From JBDTSW01 sp963807385 (GTDB taxonomy: Bacteria; Actinomycetota; Thermoleophilia; Solirubrobacterales; 70-9): DNA of 64,000 nucleotides. The translations under genes were made by a program, and so were the position numbers. The first letter of the stretch is position 1; every line of letters begins with the position of its first letter. Positions 8,284 through 16,906 of the stretch are shown here, piece by piece. The DNA is taken from the NCBI GenBank assembly GCA_963807385.1, contig CAWEBQ010000004.1, positions 124,001 through 188,000 on the forward strand, written 5' to 3'. The notes below the pieces were generated by a model. That model was not told the DNA's origin, did no database searches, and saw nothing but the letters and a program-made list of their open reading frames with translations.

Positions 8284-8673
8284 ATGAGGGTTGTCCTGAT
8301 CGCGGACGGCACGTCCGACCGCGTGACCGAGGGTCTCGCGGATGAGGGGATCACCGATCGAGCCGGTGATCCTGCCGCAGCGGCCGGGGATGGCGCGAGC
8401 GCGGAGCTGGTCGCGGCCCTGCGAGGCGCCGAGGAGGCACTGGCCGCCGATCCGCCCGACGCAGTGCTGGTGACAGGCCAGGACGATCGCGCGCTCGCCG
8501 CCGCGCTAACGGCGGTGAAGCTTCAGATCCCGACCGGTTGGCTCGGCCCGGCGGGCACAGGCGATGCGCCCGTGGCCCGGATCGCGGACGCTCGCCTCGA
8601 CGCAACGACTCCTGCGGTCGATCTCGCAACGGCGATCCGCGACCTCACCGCTCGTACCATTCCCTCCCGATGA
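8284..8673 (+). CDS. Small hypothetical protein resembling an N-terminal WecB (UDP-GlcNAc 2-epimerase) half-domain
   Basis: A 129-residue protein with an N-terminal beta-strand (RVVLIADG) and a central segment DAVLVTGQDDRALAAALTAV followed by KLQIPTGWLGP. That segment resembles the DLVLVxGDTxSxLAxALAAxxxxIPVxHVEAG region of UDP-GlcNAc 2-epimerases (WecB), although the catalytic C-terminal half and the His-Glu-Ala-Gly residues are missing. Its stop overlaps the ATG of a nucleotide-sugar dehydrogenase gene by the ATGA arrangement. WecB and that dehydrogenase act consecutively in making ManNAcA-type sugars, so the pairing fits. Function is inferred; a regulatory or vestigial role is possible. 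Confidence 0.6.
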   Translation: MRVVLIADGTSDRVTEGLADEGITDRAGDPAAAAGDGASAELVAALRGAEEALAADPPDAVLVTGQDDRALAAALTAVKLQIPTGWLGPAGTGDAPVARIADARLDATTPAVDLATAIRDLTARTIPSR

Positions 8674-9917
8674 AGGTCGGAATCATTGGACTGGGCTACG
8701 TGGGGCTCCCGCTCGCGGTCGCGTTCGCCGAGGAGGGGGTCGACGTGATCGGCGTCGATGCCGATCCGCGGAAGGTCGAGCGGCTCCGGCGATCGGACTC
8801 GGACGTGGAGGACATCTCCTCGGAGCGCCTGCGCGCCGTCGCGGAGCGCTTCACCGCCACCGCCGAGCACGAGCACCTCTCGGCCTGCGACGCGCTGGTG
8901 ATCTGCGTGCCGACCCCCCTCGCCAACCAGCGTGAGCCCGACCTGACCTACATCGTCGACGCGGCCTCCGCGTTGTCGCGCGTGTTGCGCGAGGGCCAGC
9001 TCGTGGTCCTCGAGTCCACCACCTACCCGGGCACCACGCGCGACAGGCTGCGCCCGATCCTCGAGGAGTCGGGCCTGGCCGCGGGCCGCGAGTTCCACGT
9101 CGCCTTCTCCCCGGAGCGGATCGACCCGGGTCGCACGGACTACACGGTCAAGACGACGCCCAAGGTTGTCGGCGGCCTGACCGAGGCCTGCACGCAGCGC
9201 GCTCGCGAGCTCTACGAGCTGATCTGTGACGAGGTCGTGACCGTCTCCACCCCCGAGGCGGCAGAGCTCTCGAAGCTGCTGGAGAACATCTTCCGGTCGG
9301 TCAACATCGCCCTCGTGAACGAGCTGGCGATCCTCTGCGACCGGATGCGGATTGACATCTGGGAGGTCATCGACGCCGCCGCGACGAAGCCCTTCGGCTT
9401 CATGCGCTTCGACCCGGGCCCCGGGATGGGAGGGCACTGTCTGCCGGTGGACCCCTTCTACCTTGCGTTCAAGGCGCGCGAGTACGACTTCCCGACCGAG
9501 TTCGTCGAGTTGGCGGGAAAGATCAACCAGAACCAGCCGCACTTCTGCGTGGAGCGGGTGCAGTCTGCCCTGAACGACGTGGCGAAACCGGTTAAGGGGA
9601 CGAAGGTCCTGCTCCTCGGCGTCTCGTACAAGGCCGGCGTCGGCGATATCCGCGAGGCGCCCGCGCTCAAGATCGCTCGCCTGCTCGGCGACCTCGGCGC
9701 CGAGGTCTCCTACCACGACGCCCACGTGCCCGAGCTTCCGGCGCTGGGCCTCTCCTCGGTCGACCTCGACGAGGCCCTCGCCGACTGCGAGGTCGCGTGC
9801 ATCGTCACCGCTCACCCGGAGCTCGACCCGGCCGACGTGGTCGCCCGCGCCCCGCTCGTCGTGGACTTCCGTGGGGTCACCCGTGGCATTGAGGCCGAAA
9901 ACCTCGTTCGGCTCTAG
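8670..9917 (+). CDS. Nucleotide-sugar dehydrogenase (UDP-N-acetylhexosamine/UDP-glucose 6-dehydrogenase family)
   Basis: A 415-residue NAD-dependent four-electron dehydrogenase that oxidises a UDP-sugar to the uronic acid. The N-terminal NAD site GLGYVGLPLA lies at residues 7-16. The catalytic cysteine is in GMGGHCLPVDP, and GVSYKAGVGDIREAPAL marks the C-terminal UDP-binding domain. The motif style resembles WbpA/TviB/WecC-type enzymes rather than UDP-glucose dehydrogenases, but substrate choice is not certain. The start is set at MKVGIIG, where ATGA overlaps the stop of the mini WecB-like gene. It probably supplies acidic sugars for surface polysaccharide. Confidence 0.9.
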   Translation: MKVGIIGLGYVGLPLAVAFAEEGVDVIGVDADPRKVERLRRSDSDVEDISSERLRAVAERFTATAEHEHLSACDALVICVPTPLANQREPDLTYIVDAASALSRVLREGQLVVLESTTYPGTTRDRLRPILEESGLAAGREFHVAFSPERIDPGRTDYTVKTTPKVVGGLTEACTQRARELYELICDEVVTVSTPEAAELSKLLENIFRSVNIALVNELAILCDRMRIDIWEVIDAAATKPFGFMRFDPGPGMGGHCLPVDPFYLAFKAREYDFPTEFVELAGKINQNQPHFCVERVQSALNDVAKPVKGTKVLLLGVSYKAGVGDIREAPALKIARLLGDLGAEVSYHDAHVPELPALGLSSVDLDEALADCEVACIVTAHPELDPADVVARAPLVVDFRGVTRGIEAENLVRL

Positions 9918-9939
9918 TTCCCGGCCGGGCGAGGCCGGA

Positions 9940-9945
9940 TAGATT
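9940..9945 (+). promoter_or_regulatory. -10-like hexamer of a leaderless start (membrane protein)
   Basis: TAGATT, six bases before the ATG at 9952; no Shine-Dalgarno sequence. Confidence 0.5.
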
Positions 9946-9951
9946 CACCGC

Positions 9952-10653
9952 ATGGAAAGGTGGCGTCGCGGCAACGGGGGTAGGGCGGACAGACTGACCC
10001 TGGGGTTGGCCGGCGTCGCCGCGGCCACCGCGGGCACGGTGCTGCTTGGCGAGCTGGCGAAGCTCGCGCGCCGGCGCGCGCACGAGATGCCGGAGGCAGA
10101 GACCGTCCTCGACTCGGCCGAGCACGCGCTGGTCTCGGCGGGGGAGGCGACCTCAGACACCTTCGCCGTCGCGATCGAGGGCTACGACGCAACGCCCAGG
10201 GGCGAGACCGTGCTGTTCAACATCCTGACGGGCTTCGCCGCCGGCTTCGTGCTCATGCGCGTCTCCACCGCCGGCATCCGCTCCGGGTGGTGGCCCACCG
10301 GAGATGTCAGGGTCCGCGGCCGCCACATCCATCACTTCGTGCCGGGCATCCTGCTGGCCTTCGTGGCCGGCGGCGCGGGCCTGATCACGCAGAACCCCAA
10401 GCTCGAGCAGACGCTGGCGCTCCCGTTCGGAGCCGGCATCGGCCTCACGTTCGACGAGGCGGCGCTGCTCCTCGACCTCCGGGATGTGTACTGGACGCGT
10501 GAGGGCATCCTGAGCGTGCAGCTCTCCTTCGGCGTCGCGGCGATCCTCGGCGGCACCATCATCTTCCTGCGCATGCTCCGCCGGGGCGAGGAGAGGGTGG
10601 AGGAGCGAGGCGACCTTCCGCTGGCCCCCGAGCGGATGGGCCCGCTGGCCTAG
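9952..10653 (+). CDS. Multi-pass membrane protein with a GRHIHHF motif, function unknown
   Basis: A 233-residue integral membrane protein. It has a basic N-terminus, a hydrophobic segment near 17-33, an amphipathic region to about 75, then three or four further hydrophobic stretches (about 87-105, 125-145, 155-170, 180-202) and a charged tail. The motif RGRHIHHFVPGI at about 120-131 and the later GAGIGLTFDEAALLL are conserved features I recall from uncharacterised actinobacterial membrane proteins. The His pair and the Asp-Glu near membrane borders could bind metal. It is convergent with, and overlaps by four bases, the RibD-like gene. Confidence 0.7.
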   Translation: MERWRRGNGGRADRLTLGLAGVAAATAGTVLLGELAKLARRRAHEMPEAETVLDSAEHALVSAGEATSDTFAVAIEGYDATPRGETVLFNILTGFAAGFVLMRVSTAGIRSGWWPTGDVRVRGRHIHHFVPGILLAFVAGGAGLITQNPKLEQTLALPFGAGIGLTFDEAALLLDLRDVYWTREGILSVQLSFGVAAILGGTIIFLRMLRRGEERVEERGDLPLAPERMGPLA

Positions 10654-11384
10654 CCTGCGACCAGCCGGTAGCGGCCGAAGAGCTCGCCGTCCTCCTCCAG
10701 CAGCCATTCGACATCCACCCGCCGCTCGCGCTCGGCGAGGCCGGCGACCAGGCCTGGGCCATCGCCGCCGGCGACCTTCGGCGCGTGGGTGATGAAGAGC
10801 TCGTCCACCAGGCCCGCCTCGATCAGCTGAGCGTGAAGGTGGGGGCCGCCCTCGCAGAGCAGGGCGCGTACGCCGTGCTCGGAGCGCAGCCCGGCCATCG
10901 CCGCGCCGAGATCGACTCGGCCATCGTGCTGCTCGACGGTCACGGGCGTCGCGGTTCCGGGCGCCTCGCCGTCGTCGCTCGTGATGATCAGCACGCTCCC
11001 CGCGCCCTCGGTGAAGAGCGGCGCCTCCCACGGCAGATCCAGGCTGCCGACGATGACCATCAGCGGGTCGGCCTCCAGGCCCGCGGCCACGCGGCGCGCG
11101 CGCTTGGTGGGGTCGGAGACGGGTCGGCCGTAGCCCTCGGCGCGCATCGTGCCCGCGCCGATCATCACCGCGTCGACCGTAAGGCGCAGCCCCACCAGCA
11201 CGGCCGTGTCGACATCGCTGCCGATGGCGCCCGAGCGGCCGTCGAGAGTGGCGCGGCCGTCGAGCGTCAGGGCGAAGTTGGTGACGGTGTACGGACGAGC
11301 GGTAAGCGGGCGCTCGATGAAGTCGAGGAGGGCGAGCTGATCGGCGAGCGAGGTCTCGGCCGAATCCGGGAGCAGGCGGCGCAT
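10650..11384 (-). CDS. RibD C-terminal-domain reductase (dihydrofolate/pyrimidine reductase fold)
   Basis: A 244-residue NADPH-dependent reductase of the RibD-C/DHFR-like superfamily. Family features are RPYTVTNFALTLDGRATLDGRSGAIGS at the N-terminus (substrate and Asp site), DAVMIGAGTMRAEGYGRPV, and the cofactor segment LLCEGGPHLHAQLI followed by VDELFITHAPKVAGG. No deaminase domain is attached, so this is the stand-alone form, which may act in riboflavin synthesis or as a general reductase. The start at MRRLLPDS is supported by TACGGT six bases upstream; the longer frame overlaps the GH31 gene. Confidence 0.85.
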   Translation of the reverse strand: MRRLLPDSAETSLADQLALLDFIERPLTARPYTVTNFALTLDGRATLDGRSGAIGSDVDTAVLVGLRLTVDAVMIGAGTMRAEGYGRPVSDPTKRARRVAAGLEADPLMVIVGSLDLPWEAPLFTEGAGSVLIITSDDGEAPGTATPVTVEQHDGRVDLGAAMAGLRSEHGVRALLCEGGPHLHAQLIEAGLVDELFITHAPKVAGGDGPGLVAGLAERERRVDVEWLLEEDGELFGRYRLVAG

Positions 11385-11390
11385 CGGCCC

Positions 11391-11396
11391 ACCGTA
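11391..11396 (-). promoter_or_regulatory. -10-like hexamer of a leaderless start (RibD-like reductase)
   Basis: TACGGT on the minus strand, six bases before the ATG at 11384. Confidence 0.45.
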
Positions 11397-11410
11397 GCGG
11401 CGGAGACCGC

Positions 11411-13972
11411 TCAGCGGCAGGCGGCCACCGCGAGCGTTCCCGAGGCGGTCCGGAACCGGGCCCGCAGCACCGCGGCGTCGGGGTCGTAGCGCCACCGCGA
11501 GCGCCTCAGGCGTTCACCGTTCAGGCTCACGGCGCAGGGGACGAATTGTCGTCCGAGGCCGCGCAGCGAGGCGTGGAGCGAGTAGCTGCGCAGGTTGCCG
11601 TCGATCCGCAGGCGCCACTTGTGCCCGCCCTCGATCGAGACCACGTGTCCGCCCTCGATTCGGCCGCGCGAGCGCCCGTCGGGGAAGGCGTAGAGCACCC
11701 GCTTGTCGCTGCGGTCGCGCAGGTGGACCAGGCCGTCGGCGCGGCCGTCGCCCGCGAGGGTGTCCACGTCGGGGGCGAGCGCCGGAATCACCGCGCCCGC
11801 ACGCACGAAGAGCGGCAGCTCCTCGAGGGGCGCCGGGACCGTCACTTCCCGGCCCCCGCGGTGGAGCTTCGCGCGGCTCAGGCGCAGGGCGCCGGGACGC
11901 TCCGCGAAGCTGGCCGAGCGCCAGAGCTCGACCCAGCGCCCGGGCGGCAGATACAGCGAGCGTTCGGTCGCGCCCTCCTCCACCACCGGCGCGGCCAGCA
12001 GGTCCGGGCCGAACATGAACTCGTCCTGGCGGACGATTGCCTGGGGATCGTCCGGGTAGGCGAGGGCGAGGTGGCGAGCGATCGGCATGCCCCGCCGCTG
12101 GTAGGCGCGCGAGGCCACCCGCAGGTAGGGCAACAGCTGCGTCCGGAGCTTCGCGTAGCGGCGCCAGATGGGCAGTACCCCCGGGCTCCAGACCTGCGAG
12201 CGGTCGGCCCGGTTGTCCCGGAAGCTGAAGCCGTTGGCCTGCGTCCGCATCACGCCGCTCACGGCGCCGAACTGGAGCCAGCGGATGTTCAGCTCGTCGT
12301 CGGTGCGTGGGTTGACGATCGCGTGGAAGCCGCCGATGTCGGTGCCCCAGTAGGCGACCCCGGACATGCCCATCGACAGCGCCTGGTGGATCGCGGCGCA
12401 GAGCCCGTCCGTGCAGCTCCAGTCCTCCGTCGGGTCGCCGCCCCAGACCACGCGGGCGCAGGGTTGGACCCCGTGCCAGCCCGACCGGATGAAGATCGCC
12501 GCGCTTCGGCCCATCGCCTGCCTCGTGTGGTCGTAGGAGGCGCAGTGGTAGGCGACCGGGTAGGCATTGTGCATCTCGAGCCCACCCTTACCGTTGGCGA
12601 ACTGCGAGTCATGCGGGGTGTACTCGCCGAAGTCCTCCATCCAGCCGTCGTAGCCCTGTCCGATCGCATCGTCGAGGAGCCCGCCGAAGAAGGCTGGTCC
12701 GTCGGGGTGGGTGAAGTCGACCTCGGAGACCGTCTGGTCGGCCGTGAAAGGGTTGGTCAGCAGATAGGGATCACCGAGCTGGTTCTTGACCAGCAGGTCC
12801 CGCGCAGCCGCCTCGTCGTAGACGGCCGAGTAGCTCGCGCAGATGTGTGGGTTGAAGTAGGTCGTGATCTTGTAGCCGCGGTCGTGGTAGCCGCGGACCC
12901 GGTCCGCCTCCGCCTGCTCCTTGCCCACGTGGGCGCCGCACGGCAGGTAGTGCGTGTAGGTCTGCGCCACCGTCACCGGCACGTCCTCCGCCCGGAAACG
13001 ATCCGCCAGCTCGTAGGGCTGGGTCTCCCGGGTGGGCTGGTACCAGGGCCCGAAGACCCAGGGGGCGGGCTTGGGCTGGCGGCCGGCGTAGGTGGAGTAG
13101 CGGCGCAGCGCGGCCGCCGGCGTGGGCCCGGCGAACGCCGTGAACTCGAACCGCGACGTCTCGGTCTCGGCCTGCCAGGCGTCGTCGCGATCGCTCGCCA
13201 GCCTGAAGCGCGAGCGATGGGTCTGGTCGATCAGGAAGCCGAGCCCTCGCGAGGACAGCATCCACGGGATCGGGAAGTTCGTGGCCGTTGGCCCGGTGGG
13301 GAAGGTGAAATCCGGGAGGTACTGGCGGAGCACGTCGTCGCCGAGGCCACCGGAGAAGGGGCCCTCCTCCGCCCAGTTGAAGACCTCGTTCCCGGTCTGG
13401 TCGGCGGCGTTCGAGCGCTCGCCGAAGCCCAGGAACCGCTCGGCGCCGACCCGCTCGAAGGCCGCGCCGGACACCGTCGCGCGGTCCTCGAGGCCTGCGG
13501 TCAGACCCGAACCGGGCTCGATCCGGGAGCTGACGTTCACCGCGCCCTCGGCAACCCGGGTGATCGTCACCTCGAGGTCGTGGCCCAGCGGGTCGTTGGT
13601 CGCGACCTCGAGGGCCAGGCCCCGACCCTCCTCCCGGGCCCGGAGTACCCGGGTGCCGTGGAACCACACGGTGGGTACCTCGGCCGCGGCGTAGTAGCCC
13701 AGATAGGCGTTACCGACGATCGGGATGCGGAGGTCGAACGAGTAACCCAGCGGCCCGTACCGACCGTTCGACGAGGCTGGGTCGGGCGTGCCCCCGATCG
13801 TCCGCAGGACCTCGCCGTCGGCCCGGTCGGTGAGCTCGATCGCGAACGGGTCGTGCGTGACCGCCACCTTCAAGGAGCCGCTGCGCAGCGAGCTCTCCGC
13901 CGCGCCCGCCACGGCGGGCGCGAGCGTGCCGGCAAGCGCCGCCGCGATGATGATCCGTGAGAGCCCCCGCAT
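11411..13972 (-). CDS. Secreted glycoside hydrolase family 31 (alpha-glycosidase)
   Basis: An 853-residue exported glycosidase. A signal peptide covers about residues 1-24 (RIIIAAALAGTLAPAVAGA). An N-terminal beta-sandwich with LGFGERSNAADQTG precedes the catalytic barrel. The GH31 nucleophile is Asp447 in WMEDFGEYTP; the acid/base is probably Asp513 in VVWGGDPTEDW, followed by MGMSGVAYWGTDIGGF, a classic GH31 element. A C-terminal beta domain follows. It retains alpha-linked residues, but specificity (glucoside, xyloside or other) cannot be read. It lies downstream of a sulfotransferase and HAD gene on the same strand, with TAGGCT nine bases before the ATG, so it may have its own promoter. 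Confidence 0.9.
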   Translation of the reverse strand: MRGLSRIIIAAALAGTLAPAVAGAAESSLRSGSLKVAVTHDPFAIELTDRADGEVLRTIGGTPDPASSNGRYGPLGYSFDLRIPIVGNAYLGYYAAAEVPTVWFHGTRVLRAREEGRGLALEVATNDPLGHDLEVTITRVAEGAVNVSSRIEPGSGLTAGLEDRATVSGAAFERVGAERFLGFGERSNAADQTGNEVFNWAEEGPFSGGLGDDVLRQYLPDFTFPTGPTATNFPIPWMLSSRGLGFLIDQTHRSRFRLASDRDDAWQAETETSRFEFTAFAGPTPAAALRRYSTYAGRQPKPAPWVFGPWYQPTRETQPYELADRFRAEDVPVTVAQTYTHYLPCGAHVGKEQAEADRVRGYHDRGYKITTYFNPHICASYSAVYDEAAARDLLVKNQLGDPYLLTNPFTADQTVSEVDFTHPDGPAFFGGLLDDAIGQGYDGWMEDFGEYTPHDSQFANGKGGLEMHNAYPVAYHCASYDHTRQAMGRSAAIFIRSGWHGVQPCARVVWGGDPTEDWSCTDGLCAAIHQALSMGMSGVAYWGTDIGGFHAIVNPRTDDELNIRWLQFGAVSGVMRTQANGFSFRDNRADRSQVWSPGVLPIWRRYAKLRTQLLPYLRVASRAYQRRGMPIARHLALAYPDDPQAIVRQDEFMFGPDLLAAPVVEEGATERSLYLPPGRWVELWRSASFAERPGALRLSRAKLHRGGREVTVPAPLEELPLFVRAGAVIPALAPDVDTLAGDGRADGLVHLRDRSDKRVLYAFPDGRSRGRIEGGHVVSIEGGHKWRLRIDGNLRSYSLHASLRGLGRQFVPCAVSLNGERLRRSRWRYDPDAAVLRARFRTASGTLAVAACR

Positions 13973-14045
13973 TACTCCACGAGCCTAAGCGGAGGATGAC
14001 CGCTCCGCGCCGGTTCCTGCCGCGCACCGGGCCCCGCGGAGCGGC

Positions 14046-15005
14046 TCAGATCCAGCCGAAGGTCCGGCCGGTGAGGTGCTCCAGCTCCGCGATGTCGGGC
14101 TTGAAGGTCTCAAGCAGGCGCGTGCGGATCTCGGCCGGGATCTCGGGTTTGGGCGCCTCGCCCGAATCCGGGTCGTGCACGATGCGCTCGACCCGCCAGC
14201 GCAAACGCTCGGGGAGGCGGTCGAAGTTGCGGTCGAGCGCGCGCAGGCCGGGGAGGCGGACGGCGCGGTCCATGAGGCGGAAGCCGCTCCCGGTCTTGGC
14301 TGCCCCGGTCTCCCACTGACGGTCGAACTCAGGCGACGTGAACGCGGGGTCGACGCCGAGGAGCTCAAACAGGGAGCGCAACGTCGCGGCGCGCTCGTCC
14401 CGCAGCTCCTCGCGGCTGACCACGCGGACCCGTTCCGGGGCGAAGGCTTCCAGCCACGGTTCGAGCTGGTAGGCGTAGCGGCTTCGGTCGACGTAGGCGG
14501 TGTCGGTTCGGCCGAGCGCCTGCTCCAGCGAGCGCACCTCGTAGCCGCCGCCCACGTTGTGGAGGTAGTGCGAGAGGACGCGGTCGATCGGGTCGCGAAC
14601 CATGTAGATGATCCGCGCGTCGGGGGCGACCAGGGCCGCCCGGGCGGCCACGCCCTCCAGGCGCGGGCGCGCCGTGTAGTGGGGGGAGGTCTCGCCGCGA
14701 ACCGGCGCGGTCGGCCCGAAGTGGGTGCGGTACCAGTCCTCGCCCAGGCCCCAGTTCAGCTCCTCGCAGAAGTAGTTCAACTCCTTCGGGCGCGACATCG
14801 CGATCTGAGGGTGGAGGTTGAGGTAGTGATGGAGGCTGGTCGTCCCGCACTTCAGACCGCCGATCACCAGGAGGTTGGGAAGAGCACCGGTCCCCTCGCC
14901 GGGCCGTGGGCCGCGGCGGCGCTCGGCGGCAAAGCGCTCGTGGGCGCGAGCGACCATCGCCTCGTCGGCCGGGTCGGGGTGAGGGGCGGGCGCGCCGGGC
15001 GCCAA
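14046..15005 (-). CDS. PAPS-dependent sulfotransferase
   Basis: A 319-residue cytosolic or membrane-associated sulfotransferase. The 5'-phosphosulfate loop NLLVIGGLKCGTTSLHHYL is at about 44-62, and the 3'-phosphate-binding segment YMVRDPIDRVLSHYLHN at 134-150 contains the conserved Arg and Ser. The remainder matches the heparan-sulfate/NodH-like Sulfotransfer families. It transfers sulfate from PAPS to a carbohydrate or lipid hydroxyl; the acceptor is unknown. It starts six bases after the HAD gene, so the two are probably cotranscribed. A neighbouring secreted GH31 makes a carbohydrate acceptor plausible but unproven. Confidence 0.88.
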   Translation of the reverse strand: MAPGAPAPHPDPADEAMVARAHERFAAERRRGPRPGEGTGALPNLLVIGGLKCGTTSLHHYLNLHPQIAMSRPKELNYFCEELNWGLGEDWYRTHFGPTAPVRGETSPHYTARPRLEGVAARAALVAPDARIIYMVRDPIDRVLSHYLHNVGGGYEVRSLEQALGRTDTAYVDRSRYAYQLEPWLEAFAPERVRVVSREELRDERAATLRSLFELLGVDPAFTSPEFDRQWETGAAKTGSGFRLMDRAVRLPGLRALDRNFDRLPERLRWRVERIVHDPDSGEAPKPEIPAEIRTRLLETFKPDIAELEHLTGRTFGWI

Positions 15006-15011
15006 GGCGGC

Positions 15012-15695
15012 CTACTTGGCGCCGAGGCGGGCCGCCGCGTCGCGCAGCGTCTTTACCTCGGCGGCGGGCTTCTTGCGGCCCTCGAGCTTCTCGCCGTGGC
15101 GGTTGACCCAGATCACCGGGACCTTCATCTTCAGCAGCGGCTCGATGTCCGCCGCGTAGCCGGATCCGATGTGGACCCAGCCCTTCTTTCCGCCAACGCG
15201 CCGCGCGCATTCCTTGAAGTGGGCGGGGTCGGGCTTGTAGGAGCGGACCTGCTGCGCGGTGACCACGAGGTCGAGCTCGGTGCGCAGGTGGCGCCGTGAG
15301 ACGCCGAGGAGCTTGTCGTCGATGTTGGAGATGATCCCCAGCGTGTAGCGCTTCTTCAGCCGGTCCATCGCCGCGTTCGACTCGCGGAACGGCTGCCAGC
15401 GCCCCACGCTGTCGGGCAGGAACTGGGCACGCGAGGGCTCGAGCTCCCAGCCGATCTCGCCGGCTACCTTCACGGCGGCCCGGCGGAGCACCTCGGCGTA
15501 GAGCTCGTAGGAGCCGCTCATGATCTCGGCCTGCACCTCGAGGAAGCGCTTGATGAACTCGTCGTCGTTGAAGGAGAACCCGTCACGGTTGGCCTGCGAG
15601 TTGAAGGCGTCGAGGATCCCCTTCTCCCAGTCGATGAGAGTGCCGTAGCAGTCCGTGGTTACGAACGTGATGTCTTTTAGCTTGGGTAGAGGCAT
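15012..15695 (-). CDS. HAD-superfamily hydrolase, haloacid dehalogenase type II-like
   Basis: A 227-residue HAD hydrolase. Motif I is TTDCYGTLIDWE near the N-terminus, where the first Asp is the nucleophile. Motif II is LGIISNID, the motif III Lys is in SYKPDPAHF, and motif IV resembles HIGSGYAADIEP. DCYGTLIDWExGI is the signature of the 2-haloacid dehalogenase-like group, many members of which act as phosphatases; the substrate is unknown. GCGGAGTTCG upstream provides a plausible ribosome site. It leads the sulfotransferase gene and is divergent from sucC across 74 bases. Confidence 0.85.
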   Translation of the reverse strand: MPLPKLKDITFVTTDCYGTLIDWEKGILDAFNSQANRDGFSFNDDEFIKRFLEVQAEIMSGSYELYAEVLRRAAVKVAGEIGWELEPSRAQFLPDSVGRWQPFRESNAAMDRLKKRYTLGIISNIDDKLLGVSRRHLRTELDLVVTAQQVRSYKPDPAHFKECARRVGGKKGWVHIGSGYAADIEPLLKMKVPVIWVNRHGEKLEGRKKPAAEVKTLRDAAARLGAK

Positions 15696-15769
15696 CGAAC
15701 TCCGCGTGAGCGGCGCAGCATTGTAGGCTGCCGCCGCGCGCTACCGCACCCGGGGCGTCGTGACCGACC

Positions 15770-16906
15770 ATGGATCTACTCGAGTATCAGGGCAAGCAGC
15801 TCTTCGCCAAGCACGGTGTACCCGTGCCCGGGGGGAAGCACGCCACCACCGTTGACGACGCCGTCTCGGCCGCGAACGAGATCGGCTATCCGTGCGTGGT
15901 AAAGGCCCAGGTGGCGATCGGCGGTCGCGGGAAGGCCGGCGGGATCAAGGTCGCCAAGGACGAGACCGAGGCGCGCGCGCACTCTGATGCGATCCTCGGC
16001 ATGGACATCCGCGGCTTCACGGTCCACGACCTGTGGATCGAGGAGGCGTCCGACATCGACGCCGAGTACTACGCGTCGATCATCCTCGACCGCTCCGCCA
16101 AGAAGCTCCTGGCGATCGTCTCCCGGATGGGTGGGATGGACGTAGAGGAGGTTGCCGAGTCGGATCCGGACGCGCTCGTCAAGCGTCATATCGAGCCCTC
16201 CACGGGCTTGACCGACGAGCTGGCGCGCGAGATCGCGATCGACGCGGGCATCGACGACGATGTCACCGACCAGGTCGCCGCGATGCTGGTGAAGCTCGCC
16301 GACGTGGTGGTGGCCGAGGACGCGACGCTCCTGGAGATCAACCCGCTCATCGTCACCACCGACCGCAGGGTCATCGCCCTCGACTCGAAGGCGACGATCG
16401 ACGGCAACTCGCTCTTCCGGCACCCGGAGGCCGCCGAGCTCTCCGATAAGTCAGCCGAGGACCCGCAGGAGGCGATGGCCAAGGAGAAGGGGCTCACCTA
16501 CGTGAAGCTGGGCGGCAACGTCGGGATCCTCGGCAACGGCGCCGGGCTGTGCATGTCCACGCTCGATGTCGTCGCCCAAGCGGGCGGCGAGCCCGCGAAC
16601 TTCCTCGACGCCGGCGGCGGCTCGAAGGCGGAGGCGATCGTGGATGCGCTGGAGGTCATCACCTCCGACCCCAAGGTCACCGCGGTCCTGTTCAACATCT
16701 TCGGCGGCATCACCCGCTGCGACGAGGTCGCCAAGGGCATCGTCGAGGCCTCGCGGCAGATGAGCCTGACGCTTCCGGTGGTCGTCCGGCTGGACGGAAC
16801 CAACCAGGAGGAGGGTCTTGCGATCCTCGCCGAGTCCGGGCTCGAGAACCTCCATCAGGAGAAGACGATGCTGGGCGCCGCCAAGCGTGTCGTGGAGCTC
16901 GCATGA
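15770..16906 (+). CDS. sucC: Succinate-CoA ligase (ADP-forming), beta subunit
   Basis: A 378-residue ATP-grasp subunit of succinyl-CoA synthetase, which makes ATP from succinyl-CoA in the TCA cycle. It begins MDLLEYQGKQLFAKHGVPVP, as nearly all SucC do. It has VVKAQVAIGGRGKAGGIK for nucleotide binding, LLEINPLIVT for Mg2+ binding, and the late NIFGGITRCDEVAKGIVEA and VVRLDGTNQEEG segments. Length matches the family. The stop overlaps the sucD ATG (ATGA), so translation is coupled. Confidence 0.97.
   Translation: MDLLEYQGKQLFAKHGVPVPGGKHATTVDDAVSAANEIGYPCVVKAQVAIGGRGKAGGIKVAKDETEARAHSDAILGMDIRGFTVHDLWIEEASDIDAEYYASIILDRSAKKLLAIVSRMGGMDVEEVAESDPDALVKRHIEPSTGLTDELAREIAIDAGIDDDVTDQVAAMLVKLADVVVAEDATLLEINPLIVTTDRRVIALDSKATIDGNSLFRHPEAAELSDKSAEDPQEAMAKEKGLTYVKLGGNVGILGNGAGLCMSTLDVVAQAGGEPANFLDAGGGSKAEAIVDALEVITSDPKVTAVLFNIFGGITRCDEVAKGIVEASRQMSLTLPVVVRLDGTNQEEGLAILAESGLENLHQEKTMLGAAKRVVELA

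Noticed and set aside
11546..13960. 804-codon open frame on the plus strand
   Set aside because: It lies exactly opposite the GH31 gene. It is rich in Arg, Gly, Val and Asp as expected from antisense of GC-rich coding DNA, and has no family features.
11411..13972. Assigning the GH31 enzyme as a sulfoquinovosidase
   Set aside because: The DFGEY motif is similar, but the sulfonate-binding residues known from YihQ could not be identified, so only the family is claimed.
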